The notes under the pieces are model-generated. The model searched no databases. It worked only from the letters and a program-made list of their open reading frames with translations, and was not told where the DNA came from. Shown piece after piece: positions 1 through 5,272 of a DNA stretch of 6,548 nt. The stretch is taken from contig WUAK01000165.1 in NCBI GenBank assembly GCA_009827205.1, positions 1-6,548 on the forward strand. Reading direction: 5' to 3'. The translations under genes were made by a program, and so were the position numbers. Every line of letters begins with the position of its first letter. Position 1 is the first letter of the stretch. This DNA comes from Phycisphaeraceae bacterium. GTDB lineage: Bacteria > Planctomycetota > Phycisphaerae > Phycisphaerales > UBA1924.

Positions 1-497
1 AGCGCCAGCCCGACTCGCGTGCGGCGCAAGTCCGTGACGACCATCAACTCGCGGGTGACTCGCGACATAGAGGCAAGCAACTTCAGCGCCTGTTCCTCTT
101 GCAGGTGATGCAGAAAGAGCGAGCACATCACCACATCCGCTTCTGGCAACGCATCCCTTGTCGCGTCGAGAACAACCGTCTCGGCCTGCTGGTCTCCAAA
201 CCGGTGCCGGGCTTGTTCCAAAGCTCGATCGCTGATATCGGTGAGTGTGAAGGAACAGTCGTAACCGCGTCTTTCGAGTGCCTTGGCAACAGCGTGGGCG
301 ACATCACCGCTGCCCGTTGCTACATCGAGAAGCCGAACCGGGCCCGGCGGTATTGCCTTGCACACCGAGCCCACGATCGGTAGCGCCGCGAGCGAGATCG
401 TATTGATACGTGCTAGCCCATTTAGGGCACGGGCGTGGCGCTCGCCGTCAATAGCGGGGTCATCCATGATCTCGGGCGTGAGGATTCTGCCGAGCAT
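1..497 (-). CDS. Class I SAM-dependent methyltransferase, 3' end missing (left window edge)
   Basis: The frame stays open from an ATG at 497 to the window edge: 165 complete codons with no stop. The protein begins MLGRILTPEIMDDPAIDGER. A glycine-rich SAM-binding motif I, LLDVATGSGDVA, lies at residues 56-67. It is followed by an acidic loop, LTDISDRAL (Asp87, expected to contact the SAM ribose), and by DVVMCSLFLHHL at 121-132, typical of class I methyltransferase motifs II/III. The family transfers a methyl group from SAM, here probably to a small molecule. The N-terminal MDDP...ARALNGLARIN segment and the SLFLHHL motif resemble methyltransferases I recall beside type III polyketide synthases and FAD oxidoreductases; this is memory, not a search. 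The start is fixed because an in-frame stop (the end of the preceding gene) lies four codons upstream, and AGGA at 505-508 sits 7 nt before the ATG. Substrate unknown; last gene of the operon visible here. Confidence 0.85.
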   Translation of the reverse strand, partial: MLGRILTPEIMDDPAIDGERHARALNGLARINTISLAALPIVGSVCKAIPPGPVRLLDVATGSGDVAHAVAKALERRGYDCSFTLTDISDRALEQARHRFGDQQAETVVLDATRDALPEADVVMCSLFLHHLQEEQALKLLASMSRVTRELMVVTDLRRTRVGLA

Positions 498-504
498 CAG
501 ATCA

Positions 505-508
505 TCCT
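505..508 (-). promoter_or_regulatory. Ribosome binding site of the methyltransferase gene, overlapping the upstream stop codon
   Basis: On the minus strand the sequence reads TAGGATGATCTGATG. AGGA lies 7 nt before the ATG at 497 and overlaps the TAG stop (507-509) of the preceding membrane-protein gene. This fits translational coupling: a ribosome terminating on one gene sits on the binding site of the next. An earlier ATG at 505-503 reads into a stop after two codons and is not used. Confidence 0.55.
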
Positions 509-941
509 AGGTGTTCGTCAGCATCAGCAACGAGATCACACCCCGAGCCGACCACGCGAGCGTCCGGACGAGATTGGTGGAAACCAGCAGCTTCACTAAG
601 CGGGTGTCAAAGCCGGATGAGAGCTTCGAGTGCATCGGGACCTGAACCAAGAACGTCGAAACCCAAATCAGCGCAACGAGCCCAAGCCCAGTAAAGCCCA
701 GCACGGGCTGCACTCCGGTCTCGAAGGCGTCAATCGCAATCAGGATCGAGGCCGCGAGCTCGACCAGCATCAGAGGCATCACAACGTATGTCGTACGGAG
801 CTGGTGCTGCTTGAAGTATTCCTGCGCGCTGTCTTTGCCAACCTTCTGAAAGAGGGGGTAGTGAACGACCTGAACAAACCAGATCAGGCCTGTCATGCAC
901 AGCGTCGAACCCGCGTGGATGAGCAGCAACAGCTCGCTCAC
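507..941 (-). CDS. Uncharacterised four-helix integral membrane protein
   Basis: This is a 144-residue protein from a GTG start at 941. I do not recognise a named family with certainty. Four hydrophobic segments are visible, at about residues 3-30, 50-70, 78-100 and 117-141, so both ends should lie on the same side of the membrane. Histidines occur in or near the helices: His9 in LIHAG, His27 in VVHYPLF, His46 in KQHQLRT and His104 in VPMHSKL. Such residues could hold a haem, metal or quinone, but that is inference. The last helix begins TNLVRTLAWSARG. The start was chosen because GTG at 941-939 overlaps the TGA of the upstream gene (940-938) as GTGA, a usual arrangement for coupled genes, with GGGG a few bases before it. 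A TTG at 956 would give 149 residues but a longer overlap. A DUF1772-like or related small membrane family is possible. Confidence 0.75.
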   Translation of the reverse strand: MSELLLLIHAGSTLCMTGLIWFVQVVHYPLFQKVGKDSAQEYFKQHQLRTTYVVMPLMLVELAASILIAIDAFETGVQPVLGFTGLGLVALIWVSTFLVQVPMHSKLSSGFDTRLVKLLVSTNLVRTLAWSARGVISLLMLTNT

Positions 942-1897
942 ACCGGAACCCCGCAAGCGAACCGCGTGTGGTCCACGCGCTCTGCGGCGGAGCGGTGGCG
1001 GTTCGCCTTGGTGATCTTCCCGTTCTCAAGAACAAAGACGCCCGGCATCTGCAAGCCATCTGTACGCAGAACACCAACAAAGTGCCCACGGAATGCAGCC
1101 AGCACCCCACGGGTCCACACGCGTATCCCGAAGAGCTGAACGAACGAGCCGATGCCCAGCCCGAACGCGCTGTACAAACGCCTTTCCGGGTCACTCACAA
1201 CACTGATGCCATCCAACCCTCGATTCGAGGCGAGCCTCTGAAGCAAGGCCCTGTCCTCCATGCCTACCAAGGCGATGTGCATGCCGCGTTCTTCGAGCTG
1301 CTGACGCTGCCTGCCTAGATCTGCAAGCATCTCTTTGCAGAACGTGCAGCCGGCGTGTCTGATGAACGCAACGAACACAGGCTTCTCATGCGAGAGCTCA
1401 TTGAGCGATCGGCCTTCCTGGTCTACAGCAACCTCGATCGCTTCTTTGAAGTCTGAAAGAGCCGGCAAGCCAGACGCACTGTGGGCACGAGCCGCGTCCC
1501 AGAGCATCATCGAGAACGGAACCCACCAGATCAGATCGTTGGTCAGGATGGTCAAACCGAACATGGGCGGCAGATCGCCCGTCACGAGCGCACCCGCAAA
1601 GCCGATGGGCCCGAATATCTTTCCGAGCAGGCCAACGAGCACGATCGGCCAGTGCACGCGCGAATTTCTCGCAGCACAGAGATAGCCGATGCCGTACACA
1701 CCGACGATCATCCCCACGCACTGCCAGATCTGCGGGTAGAGCGGCTGCTCCATATCCGCGATCGAGAACAGCAGCGACGGGAACAAAACTACCATTGCTC
1801 CCCAGAAGATGTTGTAGATCCCCGCTGCGACAAGCCAGCGCTTCGTCCAAGTCGGTGGGTGTGATTGCATTGAATTGTCATCAATCGCGGCTGACAA
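938..1897 (-). CDS. Membrane-anchored peroxiredoxin-like (SelL/PRXL2-type) redox protein, fused to a four-helix domain
   Basis: The 319-residue protein has two parts. Residues 20-134 contain four hydrophobic segments (about 20-46, 56-76, 82-104, 112-134). Residues 148-319 are a thioredoxin-fold domain: strand VFVAFIRHAG, redox motif CTFC (Cys184 and Cys187), the VVSDPERRLYSAFG segment at 233-246 and the late PGVFVLENGKI strand at 285-295. This pattern matches the AhpC-TSA_2 / SelL-related group, which carries CxxC or UxxU in peroxiredoxin-like proteins. Here both positions are TGC cysteine codons, so no selenocysteine is involved. The family is thought to act on disulfides or peroxides, but the substrate is unknown. 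With an even number of helices the redox domain lies on the same side as the N terminus, probably cytosolic. The start is TTG, supported by GAGG 7 nt upstream; ATG at 1870 (residue 10) is the alternative and lacks a clear ribosome binding site. Confidence 0.82.
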   Translation of the reverse strand: MSAAIDDNSMQSHPPTWTKRWLVAAGIYNIFWGAMVVLFPSLLFSIADMEQPLYPQIWQCVGMIVGVYGIGYLCAARNSRVHWPIVLVGLLGKIFGPIGFAGALVTGDLPPMFGLTILTNDLIWWVPFSMMLWDAARAHSASGLPALSDFKEAIEVAVDQEGRSLNELSHEKPVFVAFIRHAGCTFCKEMLADLGRQRQQLEERGMHIALVGMEDRALLQRLASNRGLDGISVVSDPERRLYSAFGLGIGSFVQLFGIRVWTRGVLAAFRGHFVGVLRTDGLQMPGVFVLENGKITKANRHRSAAERVDHTRFACGVPV

Positions 1898-1904
1898 GGC
1901 CAGG

Positions 1905-1908
1905 CCTC
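1905..1908 (-). promoter_or_regulatory. Ribosome binding site supporting a TTG start
   Basis: The minus strand reads AAGAGGCCTGGCCTTG. GAGG ends 7 nt before the TTG at 1897, whereas the in-frame ATG at 1870 has no purine-rich site at a useful distance. This favours TTG as the start of the membrane/redox fusion gene. Confidence 0.45.
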
Positions 1909-1926
1909 TTCTGCGGATCTACCGCC

Positions 1927-2355
1927 TCAACGAGCCCGGCACGCGCCGGTCTCACATGCATCCTTCCTTTGGAGCATCGGCCTAACACGCGCGAAACACC
2001 TATAGAGGAAGTCTGTGCACTGTCTCAGTATCGGCAGCCTGGTCGGTGCCAGCAGCCAACCGAGCCCGATCGCGCCGTACGCCCGGCGGAACACCTCAAC
2101 GCCCGTCACAATCTCGCCGCTCGCGGTCACGCCGTGGATCGAGCCCATCAGCTGGTCGAACGTCCTGCCGTACGAAGAGGAATCGAATCCATCCGCAGCT
2201 ATATCAACAAACCTGAGCCGGTTGTGCTTGTCGCGCCGCTCGAGCCACGCAGCCTCGCGCTTGCAGAGCGGGCAGTCGCCGTCGATCAGCACCGTGAACC
2301 GATCGGGGTCCACAACAGACTCGTCCAGTTTCATTTGGGCTGTAGCGCTCTGCAT
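1927..2355 (-). CDS. DCC-family (DUF393) thiol-disulfide oxidoreductase-like protein
   Basis: This is a 142-residue soluble protein. Near the N terminus it carries the family signature, a strand FTVLI followed by DGDCPLCKREAAWL, with Cys28 and Cys31 as a CPLC pair. The family is named for this D-x-x-C-x-x-C motif and has a thioredoxin-like fold. Its members are predicted thiol-disulfide oxidoreductases, but few have known substrates. The middle holds RLRFVDIAA and a GxEVFRRAY segment, and the helical end RCFARVRPMLQ is usual for the family. The C terminus ends in a further Cys pair, CETGAC (Cys134, Cys139). ATG at 2355 is preferred: it starts 10 nt after the upstream SDR stop. A GTG at 2403 would add 16 residues and overlap the SDR end. 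It lies directly before a second thiol-redox gene, suggesting the two act in one electron-relay or repair step; that is inference. Confidence 0.87.
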   Translation of the reverse strand: MQSATAQMKLDESVVDPDRFTVLIDGDCPLCKREAAWLERRDKHNRLRFVDIAADGFDSSSYGRTFDQLMGSIHGVTASGEIVTGVEVFRRAYGAIGLGWLLAPTRLPILRQCTDFLYRCFARVRPMLQRKDACETGACRAR

Positions 2356-2365
2356 GAACCGTGAC

Positions 2366-3103
2366 TCACTTTCCTTTGATGCTCGCAAGGCCGCCGTCGA
2401 CACCGATGACCTGCCCGGTCACCCAATCGCTCATCGGATCAATCAGGAACTCGATGATCCGTGCGATGTCAGCTGGTTTCCCGATACGGCCAAGCGGATG
2501 CATGCTGACACTCGCCTTGAGTGCCTGCTCGCTCGCGGTGATCCTTGATGCCAGCGGTGTGTCCACCAGCCCGGGTGCCACGGCGTTAAACCTGATCCCG
2601 GCCGATGCGAAGCTCGCGGCAGCTGACTTGACGAGCCCCTCGACAGCGCCCTTGGCCGCGCTGATGATCTCGTGATTGGGCAAGCCCAGCCTCGCGGCGC
2701 AACTCGACATGAGCACCACACTGCCGCCAGACTTCCGCATCGACTTTGCCGCGGCCTGTGCCGTGTAGAAAGATGTCCGTATGTTCTGATCAATCGCGTG
2801 ATCGAGATCGTCCGCGTTGCACGACTGCAGCGGCTTGATCAGGATCGAGCCGCACAGATTGACCGCGGCCGAAACTGACTCCTGCTCAGCAAAGACAGAT
2901 GCGATGCCCAAAGGGTCGTGAGCTTCAATCGAATGGGTCGAGACGACCGATCCGCCGAGCGAACTCCGGAGATCGTCAAGCTTCTGCTTGTCACGGGCAG
3001 CAGCGACGATCTCCCAGCCCGAACCGGCCAGCCGACGGCACAGCTCGGAACCGATGCCTCCGGTCGCACCGATAATCACAGCTCGTTTGTTCTCTGCGGA
3101 CAC
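2366..3103 (-). CDS. Short-chain dehydrogenase/reductase (SDR), FabG-like, with atypical active site
   Basis: The 245-residue Rossmann-fold protein is close to the usual classical SDR length. Visible motifs are the dinucleotide-binding GATGGIG (residues 12-18), NLCGS (82-86, the NNAG position), Asn107 in DQNIRTSF, SSCAARLG with Ser133/Ser134, Lys151 in ISAAKGAVEGL, and the closing VAPGLVDTP and GQVIGVDGG. SDRs reduce ketones or oxidise alcohols with NAD(P)H. The usual Tyr four residues before the active Lys is replaced by Ile (HEIISAAK). I recall related SDRs with an NHE-x-I-x-AAK pattern, so this may be a subfamily trait and not a defect. The GTG at 3103 has AGGG 5 nt upstream and yields an N terminus running straight into the first strand. 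A GTG at 3130 would add nine residues and has only a weak site. Beside the halogenase and methyltransferase, a ketoreductase-like tailoring role is plausible. Confidence 0.88.
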   Translation of the reverse strand: MSAENKRAVIIGATGGIGSELCRRLAGSGWEIVAAARDKQKLDDLRSSLGGSVVSTHSIEAHDPLGIASVFAEQESVSAAVNLCGSILIKPLQSCNADDLDHAIDQNIRTSFYTAQAAAKSMRKSGGSVVLMSSCAARLGLPNHEIISAAKGAVEGLVKSAAASFASAGIRFNAVAPGLVDTPLASRITASEQALKASVSMHPLGRIGKPADIARIIEFLIDPMSDWVTGQVIGVDGGLASIKGK

Positions 3104-3108
3104 GGCTT

Positions 3109-3112
3109 CCCT
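3109..3112 (-). promoter_or_regulatory. Ribosome binding site supporting the GTG start of the SDR
   Basis: The minus strand reads GCAGGGAAGCCGTG. AGGG lies 5 nt before the GTG at 3103. The upstream alternative GTG at 3130 is preceded only by GC-rich sequence with a poor GGTGG match. Confidence 0.35.
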
Positions 3113-3195
3113 GCTTTCGGGCTCTAGCACCGCGCAGCACCACCGCGCGCGATGACGAATCTACACACGACTTCGAGAGAAACCCGATCCGAGAT

Positions 3196-4959
3196 TCAGT
3201 GGAACTTGATCGATCCCTTTGCGTTCGAGAGTGCCTCTTTCGCGGCGCTCTCCGAACGGATCATCCGACCCGTGGTTGAGCCGATCTGGATCTGCGGCTT
3301 GCGCTTATCGAGCTTCGCGGTCACCCAGCCCTGGATGAGCATCGCCTCGAGTGTCTGGAGATAACCCGCGAGTGTGGTGTTCTCGGCGCCCGGAGCGACG
3401 TTGCCGCGGATGTGGGTCATGAGATACGAATAGATCTTGTCGATATCGCCTGACTGCTTGAGCATGTCGTGGATCTCGCCGTACTGACCCGTAAGCGGGA
3501 GCACAGCTTCGCCCCTCTTGAAGCAGGGCACACGGATGATCTCGCCGTTCTGAAGATCCCCGATCACGTCCTTCTGCGCGCCGCGCATATTGAGCTTAAA
3601 AACGTTGTACTCGGCGATCTTCATTTTCTGCTCGCCGCCCAGGAACCGGTCGACAAGATGGCGCCCGGCGTTGAGAGAAAACGATCCGAGCGAGGCCTGC
3701 CCCGCGAACTCGGTCGCAAATCCGCCCTGCGAGAGCCATCGCCACGCGTCTTTGGGCGAGAGTTTGAGCCCGGCGTCCTTGGCTATCTCGATACAGTGGT
3801 CTTGCAGATCGGTAAACTGGCCGTTGGCCGCGTACCAGTATTTCGCGAATCGGATGTGCTGATCGATGTTCTTGCGGTTCTTGGTGTCGTAGCGGTTTTT
3901 GACCCACTTCGCGTCTGACTCGTCGTGTTCGATATCGAGGATCGAATACGCCGTCTCACGAGCCGACGAGTGCGCGAGCGTCATACCAGCAGCGAGGATG
4001 GGGTCCGCAAAGCCCGCAGATTCGCCGCAGAGCCACCAGTTGTCCCCCACGAGGCGTGATGCGAGATGCGACCAGTTCTTGGTCGTGTGAACGGATTCAT
4101 TGTTGAGCTCGCTCTTGGCGTCGGAGAGCTGCTCGCTGATGTCGGGCAGGAGCGAGATCGCCTCGTCGTACAACTCGCGCGGCGGGATGCCCCGCTCCTT
4201 GTAATAGTCCGACGGGCAAATCAGGCCAACACTCGCGCGGGTCGGGCCGAGTGGGATGAACCAGATCCAGCCGAAGGGCAGACTCCGCACGTAGACGCGT
4301 GTGCCGCCGACACCGATCTCAACTTTCCACTTCGCGTTGTCCCAGTAATCCCAGAACGCGACGTTGCGCAGCTCCTTGGGTGCCATGCTTTCCACGCCCA
4401 TGGCTCGGCGCAACAGCCCGGCGTGCCCAGACGCGTCGACGTAGTGCTTTGCCGTGACAGTCTCGCCGGTGCTGAGCTTGAAGCCGGTGATCGAGTCACC
4501 TTCTTTAAGGATCTCGTCGACGCCGGTTTGCTCTCGGATGGTTGTGCCCATCTCCTCCGCGTGTCGCAGGAGGATGTTGTCGTACTCAGCGCGCTCGACC
4601 TGGAAGGCGGTGTGTCTGCGCTGGCCGTCGTACTTCGCGGGGCGGGGCTCGTCTTCGAATTCCTCTGCAGGGAAGAAATCAAACTCCCAGGGCTCGCTCA
4701 CCTGGCCCCAGGTGTAGCTCACGCCCAGCTTGATCGGGAAGCCCGCCTGCTCGACCTTCTCCCAGCAGCCCATCTCGTGCAGGATGTGGCTGACAAGCGG
4801 GAGCTGGCTCTCGCCGACGTGCTCGCGTGGGAACTTCTCTTTCTCGAGGATGAGCACCGAAAGATTGGGGTTGTACTTGCACAGAAGCGAGGCGACCGTC
4901 GAGCCCGCGGGTCCACCGCCGATGATCGCGACATCGAAATCTGTTGCACTCTGGACCAT
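3196..4959 (-). CDS. Flavin-dependent halogenase-like FAD oxidoreductase
   Basis: This is a 587-residue soluble protein and the first gene of the minus-strand operon. The N terminus carries the FAD-binding GGGPAGST (residues 14-21), followed by LILEK (36-40), a typical ribose-binding acidic strand end. Next come HVGESQLP (47-54) and FPIKLGVSYTW (74-84), where Lys77 sits where tryptophan halogenases have their catalytic Lys (Lys79 in PrnA). The halogenase hallmark WxWxIP is present as WIWFIP at 231-236. A second flavin/chloride-loop motif appears as GESAGFADPILAAG (312-325). Such enzymes use FADH2, O2 and chloride or bromide to form a hypohalous acid that is passed to an electron-rich substrate, and they need a separate flavin reductase, which is absent here. 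Residues from about 370 onward form a long C-terminal extension of unknown function. A non-halogenating flavin monooxygenase is the main alternative. ATG at 4959 is preferred over ATG 4989 because GGAG lies 7 nt upstream. Confidence 0.85.
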   Translation of the reverse strand: MVQSATDFDVAIIGGGPAGSTVASLLCKYNPNLSVLILEKEKFPREHVGESQLPLVSHILHEMGCWEKVEQAGFPIKLGVSYTWGQVSEPWEFDFFPAEEFEDEPRPAKYDGQRRHTAFQVERAEYDNILLRHAEEMGTTIREQTGVDEILKEGDSITGFKLSTGETVTAKHYVDASGHAGLLRRAMGVESMAPKELRNVAFWDYWDNAKWKVEIGVGGTRVYVRSLPFGWIWFIPLGPTRASVGLICPSDYYKERGIPPRELYDEAISLLPDISEQLSDAKSELNNESVHTTKNWSHLASRLVGDNWWLCGESAGFADPILAAGMTLAHSSARETAYSILDIEHDESDAKWVKNRYDTKNRKNIDQHIRFAKYWYAANGQFTDLQDHCIEIAKDAGLKLSPKDAWRWLSQGGFATEFAGQASLGSFSLNAGRHLVDRFLGGEQKMKIAEYNVFKLNMRGAQKDVIGDLQNGEIIRVPCFKRGEAVLPLTGQYGEIHDMLKQSGDIDKIYSYLMTHIRGNVAPGAENTTLAGYLQTLEAMLIQGWVTAKLDKRKPQIQIGSTTGRMIRSESAAKEALSNAKGSIKFH

Positions 4960-4966
4960 CACCACA

Positions 4967-4970
4967 CTCC
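4967..4970 (-). promoter_or_regulatory. Ribosome binding site of the halogenase-like gene
   Basis: The minus strand reads GGGAGTGTGGTGATG, with GGAG ending 7 nt before the ATG at 4959. The ATG ten codons further upstream (4989) is preceded by CCCGGGTCCG, a poor site, so the shorter protein is chosen. Confidence 0.6.
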
Positions 4971-5000
4971 CATCTCTACCCGGCCCCATCGGACCCGGGC

Positions 5001-5013
5001 TGTAGAACCTACA
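5001..5013. promoter_or_regulatory. Small inverted repeat upstream of the operon (possible operator or leader element)
   Basis: TGTAG-AAC-CTACA is a perfect 5-bp inverted repeat with a 3-nt centre, about 41 nt upstream of the halogenase-like start. TGTAG recurs 30 bp away at 5031-5035. A repeat this short can arise by chance. A repressor site is possible but unproven. Confidence 0.2.
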
Positions 5014-5153
5014 CGAGAAAGCAGGCGATGTGTAGTACGAGTGTGAACTGATCGGAGGGTCTCGTATGCCGGCGTGGGATTATCGCCCAATAACCATGCC
5101 AAGCGGGGAATCGGGCCATACCATCACCCCGCCAGACCCGGACATCTGCAATC

Positions 5154-5240
5154 GGAGCGGTGGCTGAGCGGTTGAAGGCGCCGGACTTGAAATCCGGTGA
5201 AGGGCTTGCCCTTCCGTGGGTTCGAATCCCACCCGCTCCG
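5154..5240 (+). tRNA. tRNA-Ser (anticodon UGA)
   Basis: The 87-nt gene folds into a full class II tRNA. The acceptor stem is GGAGCGG (5154-5160) with CCGCTCC (5233-5239), and the discriminator is G5240, as expected for serine. The D arm is GCTGAGCGGTTGAAGGC. The anticodon stem CCGGA/TCCGG encloses loop CTTGAAA with TGA at 5188-5190, reading UCN codons (mainly UCA). The long variable arm GAAGGG-CTTG-CCCTTC is diagnostic of tRNA-Ser, and the T arm is GTGGG-TTCGAAT-CCCAC. The CCA end is not encoded: the next bases are CTT, so a CCA-adding enzyme is needed. Confidence 0.97.
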
Positions 5241-5260
5241 CTTTCTTCCTTTATGAACAA

Positions 5261-5264
5261 GAGG
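5261..5264 (+). promoter_or_regulatory. Ribosome binding site of the DinB-like gene
   Basis: GAGG ends 8 nt before the ATG at 5273 and fixes that start. An in-frame ATG at 5216 would begin inside the tRNA gene and has no such site. Confidence 0.6.
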
Positions 5265-5272
5265 TCCGACCG

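Larger units (their letters stand above)
4960..5153. other. Intergenic region between divergent transcription units
   Basis: This 194-bp stretch separates the minus-strand operon from the plus-strand tRNA-Ser. It must hold the operon promoter (unless transcription enters from elsewhere) and probably the tRNA promoter. I find no convincing -35/-10 pair on either strand. The only notable structure is the inverted repeat at 5001-5013. The minus-strand open frame crossing it from 5419 is antisense to the tRNA and is not a gene. Confidence 0.6.

Noticed and set aside
99..510. Two plus-strand open frames at the left end
   Set aside because: They are antisense to the methyltransferase, whose SAM-binding motifs are clear on the minus strand.
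1333..1347. Possible selenocysteine in the SelL-like CxxC motif
   Set aside because: Both motif positions are TGC cysteine codons; there is no in-frame TGA.
3131..3195. Terminator between the halogenase-like gene and the SDR
   Set aside because: Only a weak GC-rich 5-bp stem is possible and there is no following T run, so the genes can be co-transcribed.
4066..5046. Plus-strand open frame of 326 codons
   Set aside because: It lies almost wholly antisense to the halogenase-like gene, shows no recognisable motif, and is explained by the GC-rich codon pattern of the real gene.
5154..5240. tRNA-Sec instead of tRNA-Ser
   Set aside because: The anticodon is TGA, not TCA, and the acceptor stem is the ordinary 7 bp of tRNA-Ser.
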